Positions 16,156-25,997 of a stretch of DNA of 64,000 bases are shown here, piece after piece; position 1 is the first letter of the stretch; each line of letters starts with the position of its first letter. The notes beneath the pieces are model-generated. The model saw only the letters and a list, made by a program, of their open reading frames with translations. It was not told the origin of the DNA and did not search any database. The stretch comes from Bacteroides sp. (lineage in GTDB: Bacteria; Bacteroidota; Bacteroidia; Bacteroidales; Bacteroidaceae), in contig DXWV01000102.1 of assembly GCA_019416685.1 (NCBI GenBank), positions 69,079 to 133,078 of the forward strand, in the 5' to 3' direction. The position numbers and the translations under genes are program-made.

Positions 16156-17937
16156 ATGAAGAATATACGTAATTTTTGCATCATTGCTCATATTGACCAT
16201 GGTAAATCAACATTGGCAGATCGCCTGCTGGAATTCACTAACACCATACAGGTGACCACGGGCCAGATGCTGGATGATATGGATCTGGAAAAGGAGAGAG
16301 GTATCACCATTAAGAGCCATGCCATACAGATGGAGTATACATATAAGGGCGAAAAGTATATTCTGAATTTAATTGATACTCCGGGACACGTGGACTTCTC
16401 ATATGAAGTTTCCCGTTCTATTGCTGCTTGTGAAGGTGCATTGCTCATTGTAGATGCCTCACAGGGAGTACAGGCACAGACTATCTCGAATCTTTATATG
16501 GCCATTGAACATGATCTGGAAATTATTCCTGTCATTAATAAATGTGATATGGCAAGTGCCATGCCCGAAGAAGTGGAAGATGAAATTGTTGAGTTGCTTG
16601 GCTGTAAACGTGATGAGATCATACGTGCATCTGGGAAGACAGGTATGGGAGTAGAGGAAATACTTGCTGCTGTTATTGAGCGTATACCTCATCCGCAAGG
16701 AGATGATGAGGCACCGCTGCAGGCATTGATTTTTGACTCTGTATTTAATTCTTTCCGCGGAATCATTGCTTACTTCAAAATAGTGAACGGAGTGATCCGT
16801 TCCGGTGATAAGGTGAAATTCTTTAATACCGGAAAAGAATATGCGGCTGATGAAATCGGAGTACTTAAGATGGATATGGTTCCTCGTAAAGAGTTGCGTA
16901 CGGGAGATGTTGGGTATATCATTTCAGGTATCAAGACTTCTAAAGAAGTAAAAGTAGGTGATACTATTACACACATAGCCCGTCCTTGCGACAAAGCAAT
17001 TGATGGTTTTGAAGAAGTAAAACCAATGGTTTTTGCCGGAGTATATCCTATTGAAGCCGAAGAATTTGAAGACTTGCGTGCTTCTTTGGAGAAATTGCAG
17101 TTGAATGATGCTTCGCTTACTTTCCAGCCGGAATCTTCATTAGCTTTAGGTTTTGGGTTCCGTTGCGGATTCCTTGGACTACTTCATATGGAGATTGTGC
17201 AAGAGCGTCTTGATCGTGAGTTCGACATGAATGTGATTACTACCGTGCCAAACGTTTCTTATAATATCTACGACAAGCAAGGAAACATGACTGAGGTACA
17301 CAACCCTGGTGGTATGCCCGATCCTACAATGATAGATCATATAGAGGAGCCCTACATTAAGTCTTCCATTATTACTACTACTGATTATATCGGTCCTATT
17401 ATGACCCTTTGCCTGGGCAAACGTGGTGAACTGATTAAGCAGGAATATATTTCCGGTAATCGTGTAGAACTATACTATAATATGCCTTTGGGTGAGATTG
17501 TGATCGATTTCTATGATCGGTTGAAAAGTATCTCCAAAGGGTATGCTTCTTTTGATTATCATCCGGATGGTTTCCGTCCGTCCAAGCTCGTAAAACTGGA
17601 TATTTTGCTGAATGGCGAATCTGTTGATGCACTTTCTACACTGACCCATTTTGATAATGCTTATGATATGGGACGTCGTATGTGCGAGAAGTTGAAGGAA
17701 CTGATTCCCAGACAGCAGTTTGAAATTGCTATTCAGGCAGCTATCGGTGCTAAGATTATAGCCCGCGAAACGATAAAAGCAGTTCGTAAGGATGTGACTG
17801 CAAAATGCTATGGTGGTGATATCAGTCGTAAACGTAAGTTGCTCGAAAAACAGAAAAAAGGAAAGAAGCGTATGAAACAAATCGGTAATGTAGAAGTACC
17901 TCAAAAAGCGTTCCTTGCTGTGTTGAAGCTTGATTAA
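16156..17937 (+). CDS. lepA: Elongation factor 4 (LepA)
   Basis: 593 residues, standard length. GTPase motifs: G1 AHIDHGKSTLADRLL, switch I RGITIKSHAI, G3 DTPGHVDFSYEV, G4 NKCD and G5 SGKTGMG. The EF4-specific C-terminal tail is intact (KAVRKDVTAKCYGGDISRKR, LLEKQKKGKKRMKQIG). It acts on the ribosome, where it can back-translocate or assist assembly and translation under stress. It appears monocistronic; the downstream antiporter has its own structured leader. Confidence 0.98.
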   Translation: MKNIRNFCIIAHIDHGKSTLADRLLEFTNTIQVTTGQMLDDMDLEKERGITIKSHAIQMEYTYKGEKYILNLIDTPGHVDFSYEVSRSIAACEGALLIVDASQGVQAQTISNLYMAIEHDLEIIPVINKCDMASAMPEEVEDEIVELLGCKRDEIIRASGKTGMGVEEILAAVIERIPHPQGDDEAPLQALIFDSVFNSFRGIIAYFKIVNGVIRSGDKVKFFNTGKEYAADEIGVLKMDMVPRKELRTGDVGYIISGIKTSKEVKVGDTITHIARPCDKAIDGFEEVKPMVFAGVYPIEAEEFEDLRASLEKLQLNDASLTFQPESSLALGFGFRCGFLGLLHMEIVQERLDREFDMNVITTVPNVSYNIYDKQGNMTEVHNPGGMPDPTMIDHIEEPYIKSSIITTTDYIGPIMTLCLGKRGELIKQEYISGNRVELYYNMPLGEIVIDFYDRLKSISKGYASFDYHPDGFRPSKLVKLDILLNGESVDALSTLTHFDNAYDMGRRMCEKLKELIPRQQFEIAIQAAIGAKIIARETIKAVRKDVTAKCYGGDISRKRKLLEKQKKGKKRMKQIGNVEVPQKAFLAVLKLD

Positions 17938-17965
17938 GTCTTTTTTTATGATAGCTAAAAAAGGG

Positions 17966-18052
17966 GGTGTATCTTGAACAAATACCATTGTAAATAGTTT
18001 TAGATACACCAGGTAATTGCCATCTGTCCACAGAGCTTTCCCTGGCAATTAC
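17966..18052 (+). promoter_or_regulatory. Two consecutive hairpins before the antiporter genes
   Basis: The first stem GGTGTATCT/AGATACACC (17966-17974 with 18002-18010) and the second stem GTAATTGCCA/TGGCAATTAC (18013-18022 with 18043-18052) are separated by 2 nt and end 18 nt before the antiporter ATG. Neither has a T-run, so they are not simple terminators. They may be an mRNA leader structure or operators. Confidence 0.45.
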
Positions 18053-18070
18053 TTTAATATACGATACAAA

Positions 18071-19249
18071 ATGAGAAAAGTTCTGTCTTTTTCAGTTTTC
18101 CTTATAATAGGTCTTCTCTTGTCTCAGTTTCTGCCTGTGCTCACAGGAGAAGGATATGGGATAGTGAAGTCTGTTGCTAACATACTGCTTTACATCTGCC
18201 TGGGTTTCATTATGATTAATGTAGGCAGAGAGTTTGAAGTCGATAAATCCCGTTGGAAAAGTTACACAGAAGATTATTTTATAGCAATGGCTACGGCTGC
18301 TATGCCTTGGTTGTTGATTGCTCTGTATTATGTATTTATACTGCTTCCACCCGAATTTTGGAATAGTTGGGAAGCATGGAAGGAAAACTTATTGCTAAGT
18401 CGTTTTGCTGCTCCTACTTCTGCCGGTATCCTTTTTACTATGTTGGCTGCCATAGGACTCAAGGCAAGTTGGATGTATAAAAAAATCCAGGTACTTGCCA
18501 TTTTTGATGATCTTGATACTATTCTTTTAATGATTCCCCTTCAGATTATGATGATTGGTTTGCGTTGGCAGTTGATTATTGTCGTTCTGATTGTATTTTT
18601 GTTATTATCTTTGGGCTGGAGACAATTGAGCAAGTATGATTGGAGGCAGGATTGGAAAGCAATTTTATTTTATTCTACCCTTGTCTTTATTGCTACTCAA
18701 TCTTTATATCTGATCAGTAAAAGTCTGTATGGCGAAGAAGGAAGCATTCACATTGAAGTGTTGCTACCTGCATTTATAGTAGGTATGATAATGAGGCACA
18801 AAGAGATAGATACTCCAATGGAACACAAAGTTTCTACCGGTATTTCTTTTTTGTTTATGTTTCTGGTAGGAATGAGCATGCCTCATTTTATAGGTGTCAA
18901 TTTTGCAGAGACACAGATGGGGGAATATTCTGTTACCGGTTCACAGGAGATGATGCCGTGGGGAGTGATTGCTTTTCATGTACTTATTGTTTCTTTATTA
19001 TCAAATGTCGGAAAGTTATTTCCTGTCTTTTTCTATCGTGACCGTAAGTTCAGTGAGCGATTGGCATTGTCCATTGGTATGTTCACCCGTGGTGAGGTAG
19101 GGGCAGGAGTCATTTTCATTGCCCTTGGCTACAATCTGGGTGGACCCGCTTTGGTCATTTCGGTTCTCACAATTGTGCTGAATTTAATACTGACTGGTAT
19201 TTTTGTGCTTTGGGTGAAAAAACTTGCTTTAAGAAGCTATATGGAATAA
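18071..19249 (+). CDS. Cation:proton antiporter-like membrane protein
   Basis: 392 residues from the ATG at 18071; the upstream in-frame codons from 18017 overlap the hairpins and are unlikely. It is highly hydrophobic, with about 11-12 membrane helices beginning at SFSVFLIIGLLLSQFLPVLT. An acidic pair in a central helix (LAIFDDLDTILLMIPL) and a late glycine-rich helix (MFTRGEVGAGVIFIALGYNL) fit the Na+/H+ or K+/H+ exchanger superfamily. It is directly upstream of nhaA (47-bp gap), which supports a role in sodium/proton balance. Confidence 0.78.
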   Translation: MRKVLSFSVFLIIGLLLSQFLPVLTGEGYGIVKSVANILLYICLGFIMINVGREFEVDKSRWKSYTEDYFIAMATAAMPWLLIALYYVFILLPPEFWNSWEAWKENLLLSRFAAPTSAGILFTMLAAIGLKASWMYKKIQVLAIFDDLDTILLMIPLQIMMIGLRWQLIIVVLIVFLLLSLGWRQLSKYDWRQDWKAILFYSTLVFIATQSLYLISKSLYGEEGSIHIEVLLPAFIVGMIMRHKEIDTPMEHKVSTGISFLFMFLVGMSMPHFIGVNFAETQMGEYSVTGSQEMMPWGVIAFHVLIVSLLSNVGKLFPVFFYRDRKFSERLALSIGMFTRGEVGAGVIFIALGYNLGGPALVISVLTIVLNLILTGIFVLWVKKLALRSYME

Positions 19250-19296
19250 TAATAGGAATAACATTTAAATCATATACTAACTAAAACACATATATT

Positions 19297-20610
19297 ATGA
19301 CTATCTTACGTTCAATGAAGAATTTCTCGGCCATGAATATCGTAGCGAGTATTTTGTTGTTTGTAACTGCCATAGCTGCTGCTGTTATTGCTAATTCTCC
19401 GCTGGCTCCTGCCTATCAGGAGTTTCTCTCACACGAACTCCATTTCCGGATTGGCAGTTTTAATCTGCTTTCTCATGGAGGGCAGAATCTCACTATGATT
19501 GAGTTCATCAATGATGGATTGATGACTGTATTTTTTCTATTAGTTGGTTTAGAGATAAAACGTGAACTATTAGTAGGAGAGCTGTCTTCTTTCCGAAAAG
19601 CAGTATTGCCATTTATTGCAGCCTGTGGTGGTATGTTGGTTCCTGTTCTAATTTATTCATTTATTTGTGCTCCGTATACTCCAGAAGGACAAGGGCTTGC
19701 CATTCCGATGGCTACGGACATTGCTTTCTCGTTAGGAGTACTTAGTTTACTGGGTAAACGTGTACCATTATGTCTGAGAATTTTCTTGACAGCCTTTGCT
19801 GTGGTTGATGATATTGGAGGTATTCTTGTTATTGCAGTCTTTTATAGTTCGCATGTGGCTTATGGATATTTGCTGATAGCTGCTATGCTTTTTGTGCTAC
19901 TTTATTTTATCGGTAAATATGGAGCAACCAATAAATTGTTTTTTTTGGTCATTGGGGTTATTATCTGGTATCTTTTTTTGCAATCTGGCATTCATAGTAC
20001 GATTGCCGGGGTGCTGTTTGCCTTTGTTATTCCTGCCAAACCTCAATTACATGTCGGGAAATACATTGAGCGTATCCGTCGTATCATCAACACATTTCCT
20101 ACTATGGAAGGAAACAGTATTGTACTTACTAATGAGCAGATTGCCAGGCTGAAACAGGTAGAATCTGCTTCCGATCGTGTAATTAGTCCTTTGCAATCAT
20201 TAGAGGATAATCTTCACGGAGCTGTCAATTATATAATTCTGCCTCTGTTCGCCTTTGTAAATGCAGGAGTCGTGTTTAGTGGGGGAGGAGAAGTTGTGGG
20301 TGAAGTTAGTATAGCAGTAGCTTTAGGATTATTATGCGGTAAGTTTCTGGGTATCTATTTCTTTACTTGGCTTGCTATCAAGAGTGGCTTGGTTCCTATG
20401 CCGCAAGGTATGAACTGGAAGAATATAGCAGGTGTTTCTTTATTGGGCGGTATTGGTTTCACTGTGTCATTGTTTATTGCTAATCTTTCATTTGGTTCCA
20501 CTTATCCCATATTATTGAATCAGGCCAAATTCGGTGTACTTTCGGGTACGATCCTGGCAGGTGCTCTGGGATATATTGTACTCTATCTGGTATTACCAAA
20601 GAAAAACTGA
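19297..20610 (+). CDS. nhaA: Na+/H+ antiporter NhaA
   Basis: 437 residues, about 50 longer than E. coli NhaA because of an extra hydrophilic loop around residues 255-300. The key helices are present: INDGLMTVFFLLVGLEIKRE, the unwound helix ATDIAFSLGVLSLLG, and the ion-site pair AVVDDIGGILVIAVFY with the adjacent aspartates. It exchanges sodium for protons across the inner membrane for pH and salt tolerance. It probably forms an operon with the preceding antiporter-like gene. Confidence 0.97.
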   Translation: MTILRSMKNFSAMNIVASILLFVTAIAAAVIANSPLAPAYQEFLSHELHFRIGSFNLLSHGGQNLTMIEFINDGLMTVFFLLVGLEIKRELLVGELSSFRKAVLPFIAACGGMLVPVLIYSFICAPYTPEGQGLAIPMATDIAFSLGVLSLLGKRVPLCLRIFLTAFAVVDDIGGILVIAVFYSSHVAYGYLLIAAMLFVLLYFIGKYGATNKLFFLVIGVIIWYLFLQSGIHSTIAGVLFAFVIPAKPQLHVGKYIERIRRIINTFPTMEGNSIVLTNEQIARLKQVESASDRVISPLQSLEDNLHGAVNYIILPLFAFVNAGVVFSGGGEVVGEVSIAVALGLLCGKFLGIYFFTWLAIKSGLVPMPQGMNWKNIAGVSLLGGIGFTVSLFIANLSFGSTYPILLNQAKFGVLSGTILAGALGYIVLYLVLPKKN

Positions 20611-20903
20611 TTAGTGAATCTTTTTTGGAGGGGAAAGTGTAAAATAAACAGTTCAGTTGAATTATACTTTCTTTTTTTATCTTGTATAGTAAAGAGATTT
20701 ATTATTATTTTGTCTTAATCATTGTAAATACCAACATTATTTTCGTAGAAATGAAGTTTTCTTCTGTTTGTTAAAAAATACAAGAAGATAACACGTAATT
20801 GTATTCTTTTATATCATTTAACGTCAGAGGATTAACCTGTTTTCTATTTTTGGGGTCTTAATTCTATAATTCATATTTAATTATTAACTAAAATATATTT
20901 TAT

Positions 20904-22055
20904 ATGACTATGCGAACTAATTCTTTCCTGTTTTTAGTAATTTTGTTAGGAATACTTCCCGTAAGTAACACACAAGCATCTGATTCTGTTTTGAAAAATG
21001 TAGTACTTTATTCTCCTTACACTAAAATAGTGGTATCGCCTGGAGAAAGTATTGATTACAGTATTGACTTAATTAACAATGGTGATGAAATTACTAATGA
21101 TAATATTTCATTAAGCGGATTACCATCCAACTGGAAGTATGATATTAAATCCGGTGGGTGGAATATCCGGCAATTGGCTGTACTGCCCAATGAAAAAAAG
21201 ACTTTCAGTTTAACGGTGAATGTTCCGTTGAAAATAAACCGGGGTAGTTATAACTTTTTTGTATTGGCTGGTGAAACAAAACTACCACTGAGTGTTATTG
21301 TATCACAACAAGGTACTTATCAAAGCGAATTCACGACAGATCAACCTAATATGCAAGGTAATTCCAAGTCGAATTTTAATTTCAGTGTTACACTAAAAAA
21401 TCAAACTGCAGACCAACAACTTTATGCCTTGATGGCCGATGCACCCAGAGGTTGGAATGTGGTGTTTAAACCTAATTACAAGCAGGCTACTTCTGCACAA
21501 ATTGAAGCTAATGCAAGTCAGAATATTGCCGTCGAAATCACTCCTGCCGCCAATGTGGAAGCTGGAAGTTATAAAATCCCGATACGTGCAGTAACCAAAA
21601 GTACTTCTGCTGAACTTACATTGGAAGTTGCTATTACAGGTACATTTCAAATGGAATTAACCACTCCGCAGGGACTTTTGAGTTCGGACATCACAGCCGG
21701 AGATACTAAACGTATTGAGTTGGAAATTGTAAATACGGGTTCGTCTATGTTGAAGGATATTCAATTCACTTCACGTAAACCTTCTGATTGGGAAGTTTCT
21801 TTTGAACCATCTAAGATAGAGTCGTTAAAAGCAGGTGCTACAGCCAATGTAACGGCTATTCTAAAAGCATCCTCAAAAGCCTTGCCAGGCGATTATGTGG
21901 TAACAATAGATGCCAAGACTCCCGAAATAAATGCCAATGCACAATTTAGAATAGCAGTTAAAACTCCTTTGGTCTGGGGGTGGATGGGAGCGCTTATTAT
22001 TGTGATTACCATTGGTGGCGTTTATTACCTGTTCCGTAAATATGGAAGGAGGTAA
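20904..22055 (+). CDS. Exported NEW3-domain protein with C-terminal membrane anchor
   Basis: 383 residues: signal peptide (SFLFLVILLGILPVSNTQAS), a periplasmic part of about three immunoglobulin-like NEW3 (alpha-galactosidase-associated) repeats, each with a GLPSNWKYDI-, APRGWNVVFKP- or KPSDWEVSFEP-type motif, and one C-terminal helix (WGWMGALIIVITIGGVYYLF) followed by basic residues. Such membrane-anchored NEW3 proteins often sit beside ABC-2 exporters. The ATPase starts 4 bp after its stop, so the three genes form one operon and probably one complex. Confidence 0.85.
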   Translation: MTMRTNSFLFLVILLGILPVSNTQASDSVLKNVVLYSPYTKIVVSPGESIDYSIDLINNGDEITNDNISLSGLPSNWKYDIKSGGWNIRQLAVLPNEKKTFSLTVNVPLKINRGSYNFFVLAGETKLPLSVIVSQQGTYQSEFTTDQPNMQGNSKSNFNFSVTLKNQTADQQLYALMADAPRGWNVVFKPNYKQATSAQIEANASQNIAVEITPAANVEAGSYKIPIRAVTKSTSAELTLEVAITGTFQMELTTPQGLLSSDITAGDTKRIELEIVNTGSSMLKDIQFTSRKPSDWEVSFEPSKIESLKAGATANVTAILKASSKALPGDYVVTIDAKTPEINANAQFRIAVKTPLVWGWMGALIIVITIGGVYYLFRKYGRR

Positions 22056-22058
22056 ACT

Positions 22059-22802
22059 ATGGGTGAGGAAGTTATCATACTTACTGATCTGACGAAGAAA
22101 TATGGAAAATTTACAGCAGTAGATCATATTTGTTTGTCAGTCAGGAAGGGAGAAATCTTTGGACTGCTCGGCCCCAATGGAGCAGGAAAATCGACTACAA
22201 TCCTTATGATGCTCGGATTAACGGAACCTACTTCGGGGAGTGTTTCTATTTGTGGTATCAACGCTACAAAATATCCCATAGAGGTGAAGAAGAAAATTGG
22301 CTATTTACCGGAAGACGTCGGCTTTTATGATGATATGACAGGTATCGAAAACCTGATTTATACTGCTACCCTGAACGGGATTATACCTAAAGAAGCACGT
22401 GTGAGAGCAGAACAGCTGATGACCCGCGTTGGCTTAGGTGAACAAATACAGAAGAAAGCCGGTAAATATTCTCGTGGTATGCGGCAGAGATTAGGATTGG
22501 CTGATGTATTAATAAAAAATCCGGAGATAATAATACTTGATGAACCGACTTCGGGCATAGACCCTACGGGAGTTCAGGAATTCATTACTCTCATAAAGCA
22601 ACTCAGTCATGAAGAAAAACTGACCGTATTGTTTTCGTCTCATAACTTAGATCAGGTGCAGAAAGTCTGTGACAATGTCGGTCTGTTCAACCAGGGTAAA
22701 CTTGTTGCGCAGATTAGTCTTTCGGGATTAGAGAAAGATAGTCGTGAACTTACTGATATTTATAACCAATACTTTATGGAAGGAGGGCAATCAAATGAGT
22801 AA
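22059..22802 (+). CDS. ABC transporter ATP-binding protein
   Basis: 247 residues of the drug/NosF-type ABC-2 exporter class. Walker A GPNGAGKSTTILMMLGL, Q/switch region GYLPEDVGFYDDMTG, signature YSRGMRQRLGLADVL, and Walker B IIILDEPTSGIDPTG are intact, as is the H-loop FSSHNLDQV. It powers the permease encoded immediately after; the permease ATG at 22795 lies inside this gene's last codons (8-bp overlap). The substrate is unknown. Confidence 0.96.
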   Translation: MGEEVIILTDLTKKYGKFTAVDHICLSVRKGEIFGLLGPNGAGKSTTILMMLGLTEPTSGSVSICGINATKYPIEVKKKIGYLPEDVGFYDDMTGIENLIYTATLNGIIPKEARVRAEQLMTRVGLGEQIQKKAGKYSRGMRQRLGLADVLIKNPEIIILDEPTSGIDPTGVQEFITLIKQLSHEEKLTVLFSSHNLDQVQKVCDNVGLFNQGKLVAQISLSGLEKDSRELTDIYNQYFMEGGQSNE

Positions 22803-23751
22803 AATAAAACATCCGTTTTGGATTATTGTCCATAAAGAAATAGCCGATCATGTACATAGCTGGCGCTTTATTATTTTAATAGGTATTATTGTGCTTACTT
22901 GCATGGGGGCTTTATATACAGCCCTCACCAATATTGGTGCAGTTATAAAGCCCAATGATCCGGATGATTCATTTCTCTTTTTAAAACTTTTCACAGCATC
23001 GGACGGGACATTGCCTTCATTTGTTCTTTTTATCAATTTTCTGGGGCCATTGTTGGGGATGGCATTGGGTTTTGATGCTATAAATTCCGAACAAAACAAG
23101 GGAACGCTCAGTCGTATACTTTCACAACCTATCCATCGTGATTGTATTATTAATGCCAAATTCGTAGCAGCATTGATTATTATAGGAGTTTTGTTTTTTG
23201 CACTTGGATTCTTGGTGATGGGGTGTGGATTGATAGCCATCGGTATTCCTCCTACACCAGAAGAATTCTGGAGAATTATTCTGTTTATCATCGTTAGTAT
23301 ATTTTATGTAGCATTTTGGTTGAACATCTCTATTCTGTTCTCTCTTTGTTTTCGGCAGGCAGCAACTTCAGCCTTGGCTTCAGTTGCAGTCTGGTTGTTT
23401 TTCAGCATATTTTATACGATGATAGTCAACGTGGTAGCCAAAGCACTCAGTCCGTCCGAAATGGCGTCTGTATATCATCAGATTAGTTTCCAGAAATTTG
23501 TTCTTGGTTTGATGCGGCTGGCTCCGAATGAGCTTTTTAATGAAGCGACTACGATATTGCTTATGCCTTCTATCAGAAGTTTGGGACCGTTGACAATGGA
23601 ACAATTGGAAGGTGCAATTCCCAGTCCATTGCCATTAGGAGAGAGCGTAATGATCGTCTGGTCACAACTGACAGGCCTCATAGCTGCTACTGTTTTTTGT
23701 TTTGCTATCTCTTATGCTGTATTTATGAGAAGGGAAGTTCGTTCCAGATGA
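22795..23751 (+). CDS. ABC-2 type transporter permease
   Basis: About 318 residues from the ATG at 22795; the longer in-frame start at 22744 would sit deep in the ATPase gene. It has six or more membrane helices, an N-terminal cytoplasmic amphipathic start (HPFWIIVHKEIADHVHSWRF), and the ABC-2 motif NSEQNKGTLSRILSQPIHRD before helix 3. Together with the ATPase and the NEW3 protein it would form an exporter or a NosY-like membrane remodelling complex. A strong terminator ends the operon. Confidence 0.9.
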   Translation: MSKIKHPFWIIVHKEIADHVHSWRFIILIGIIVLTCMGALYTALTNIGAVIKPNDPDDSFLFLKLFTASDGTLPSFVLFINFLGPLLGMALGFDAINSEQNKGTLSRILSQPIHRDCIINAKFVAALIIIGVLFFALGFLVMGCGLIAIGIPPTPEEFWRIILFIIVSIFYVAFWLNISILFSLCFRQAATSALASVAVWLFFSIFYTMIVNVVAKALSPSEMASVYHQISFQKFVLGLMRLAPNELFNEATTILLMPSIRSLGPLTMEQLEGAIPSPLPLGESVMIVWSQLTGLIAATVFCFAISYAVFMRREVRSR

Positions 23752-23781
23752 TATCTCATTGAGTTGAAAAGAAAAGTTAGA

Positions 23782-23843
23782 GGCTATATCAAAAGTCTGA
23801 TAAAGTTATATATGAATAGTTTTATCAGACTTTTGATATAGCC
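23782..23843. terminator. Bidirectional terminator hairpin
   Basis: Perfect 23-bp arms (23782-23804 and 23821-23843), starting GGCTATATC and ending GATATAGCC, are followed by a short T-rich run. It lies between the convergent permease and rmuC genes. Confidence 0.85.
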
Positions 23844-23870
23844 TTCTTTTTAGAGTCCGTTTAAATTGAT

Positions 23871-25097
23871 TTATTCATCATCTCCGTCATCAATAGGCAG
23901 AATTTTCTGACTTTCTTCATGAGGCAATTGTTCCACTTGCCGGAGTTTTCTTTCAATGGCACGAGTACGTTTTCCCATAACCTCTTCCAGTTGATCACCG
24001 GCATTTTGCAGATTCTTCTGTACTTTTTCAAGCAATCCGCCAAATTTGCTGAATTCTGTTTTTACCGCTCCTAACACAGTCCATACTTCTCCCGTTCTTT
24101 TTTGAATGGCAAGTGTGCGGAAGCCCATTTGCAGGCTGTTTAGGATGGCACCCAGAGTGGTTGGTCCTGTAATTACGATTTTGTATTCCTTTTGCAGCAT
24201 CTCTACTAAGGCTGTGCGGCGAATAACTTCTGCGTAAATACTCTCGAAGGGCAGAAACAGGATGGCAAAGTCTGTTGTGTAAGGTGGGTCAACGTATTTA
24301 TCATGAATGTCTTTTGCCATTTTTCTGATTGTATTCTCCAGTTGTTTCCCGGATGATTCTATCAGTGCGGTATCTCCTGCTTCAAAGGCATCATAGTATT
24401 GCTCGTAGACATCTTTTGGAAATTTCGCATCAATAGGGAGATATACCGTACTGTTAGCATCATCTTTACCCGGTAGCTTGATGGCAAACTCCACGAATTC
24501 AGTTCCGCTTTTCTTCGTTTTGACATTGGCATCATATTGTTCGGGACTCATCATTTGTTCCAGTAATGCTCCCAATTGTACTTCACCAAAAGTACCCCGC
24601 ATTTTTACGTTGCTCAGCACCTTTTTCAGTCCTCCTACGTCTTGTGCCAGAGATTTCATTTCTCCCAATCCTTTCTGCACATTTTCAAGTTGTGACCGGA
24701 CTATCTCAAAAGACTGTCCGATACGTTCGTTCAGCGTTTTCTGTAACTTTTCTTCTACCATGAGTCGCATGTCATCGAGACGCTTTTCTGTAGATTTTAG
24801 TAACATTTCCTGCTGACGTGCCATTGTATCAAACTTCTGCCTTTGCAGTTCTCCGGTGGTCATCATATTTTTGTGTAGTACATCCTGCACTTGTTGCATG
24901 CTTTGATTGAGGGCTTGTGTCATTTCCATGCGGAGTTCGCGTATGCTACGATTCAGCTCTTCACGGTTCTCCTGCATTTGTTGTCGCAAAGCGGTTTGCA
25001 GTTGCTCACTTTGTGCCTGCCCGTTATTTTGGGTCAGTATTAAAATGATGAGTCCAATCAATAGTATGATAGTGACAATGAGTAAAATCAGTTCCAT
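23871..25097 (-). CDS. rmuC: DNA recombination protein RmuC
   Basis: 408 residues. One N-terminal membrane helix (LILLIVTIILLIGLIILIL) is followed by a long coiled coil rich in Gln/Glu (about residues 30-150) and the RmuC nuclease-like core: GTFGEVQLGALLEQM, YLPIDAKFPKDVYEQY and FLPFESIYAEVIRR. RmuC limits DNA inversions and protects short repeats in E. coli; its biochemical activity is unproven. map lies 3 bp upstream on the same strand, so the two are co-transcribed. Confidence 0.95.
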   Translation of the reverse strand: MELILLIVTIILLIGLIILILTQNNGQAQSEQLQTALRQQMQENREELNRSIRELRMEMTQALNQSMQQVQDVLHKNMMTTGELQRQKFDTMARQQEMLLKSTEKRLDDMRLMVEEKLQKTLNERIGQSFEIVRSQLENVQKGLGEMKSLAQDVGGLKKVLSNVKMRGTFGEVQLGALLEQMMSPEQYDANVKTKKSGTEFVEFAIKLPGKDDANSTVYLPIDAKFPKDVYEQYYDAFEAGDTALIESSGKQLENTIRKMAKDIHDKYVDPPYTTDFAILFLPFESIYAEVIRRTALVEMLQKEYKIVITGPTTLGAILNSLQMGFRTLAIQKRTGEVWTVLGAVKTEFSKFGGLLEKVQKNLQNAGDQLEEVMGKRTRAIERKLRQVEQLPHEESQKILPIDDGDDE

Positions 25098-25100
25098 GAG

Positions 25101-25955
25101 TTAATACGTCAGTATTTCATTACCGGTTTCAGTTATCAGAATCATGTTTTCCCATTGTGCCGACGGCATTCCATCGTCCGTACAGACAGTCCATCCGTCC
25201 GCATCATCTATGAATACTTCGTATGTACCCATATTTATCATAGGTTCTATGGTAAATGTCATTCCCGGGACAATCATCATACCTGTACCCCGGCGACCAA
25301 AGTGTTCTACATCCGGTTCCTCATGAAACTGCATACCGACTCCATGTCCACAAAGATCACGTACTACACTATATCCGTTTTTCTCGGCATGTTCCTGGAT
25401 AGCGGCACCTACATCTCCCAGTCGTGCCCAGGGTTGTGCAGCAGCAATACCTATTTCCATACATTCTTTGGTGACTTGTACCAACCGACGCATCTCCGGG
25501 TTTACATCTCCAATCATAAACATACGTGAGGCATCCGAGAAATATCCCTTATAGATGGTTGAAACATCTACATTAACAATATCTCCACTGCTCAGAATTT
25601 CATTTTTACTTGGTATGCCGTGACATACTACTTCGTTGATACTCGTACATACACTTTTAGGGAATCCTTCGTAATTAAGTGGTGCAGGGATAGCACCGTG
25701 GCTCGTAGTAAAATCATATACCATACGGTCAATTTCTTCTGTAGACATACCTTCACGAATATTCTCGGAAATATAATCCAGCAGTGCGGTATTGATTTTA
25801 GCACTTTCACGTATACCTTCCAATTGTTCCGGTGTACGGAGAACCTTTCTTGGAGGGAGCTTAATGCCTTGCTTTCTGTATTTTTGAATTTTATCTTCTA
25901 TCTCGTCCGGGTAATTAGAAGGGGTGAACCGGAAGCCCTTGATGAACTTTTTCAT
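25101..25955 (-). CDS. map: Type I methionine aminopeptidase
   Basis: 284 residues. It has about 35 extra N-terminal residues compared with the minimal E. coli enzyme, then the pita-bread fold. All five metal ligands and the active-site His are visible: VVCHGIPS (His), VDVSTIYKGYFSDASRMF (two Asp), GHGVGMQFHEEP (His), FTIEPMIN (Glu) and NMILITETGNE (Glu). It removes initiator Met from new proteins. It is outside the ribosomal-protein operon where another map copy is often found. Confidence 0.96.
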   Translation of the reverse strand: MKKFIKGFRFTPSNYPDEIEDKIQKYRKQGIKLPPRKVLRTPEQLEGIRESAKINTALLDYISENIREGMSTEEIDRMVYDFTTSHGAIPAPLNYEGFPKSVCTSINEVVCHGIPSKNEILSSGDIVNVDVSTIYKGYFSDASRMFMIGDVNPEMRRLVQVTKECMEIGIAAAQPWARLGDVGAAIQEHAEKNGYSVVRDLCGHGVGMQFHEEPDVEHFGRRGTGMMIVPGMTFTIEPMINMGTYEVFIDDADGWTVCTDDGMPSAQWENMILITETGNEILTY

Positions 25956-25989
25956 TGTTTCTGTATATTTTATCTTTCAGTCAATGGTA

Positions 25990-25997
25990 CAAAGGTA
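25990..25997 (-). promoter_or_regulatory. Putative -7 box for map-rmuC
   Basis: On the minus strand TACCTTTG matches TAnnTTTG, 34 bp before the map ATG. In the rest of the 309-bp gap 25956-26264 I see no other clear structure apart from AT-rich sequence. Confidence 0.5.
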
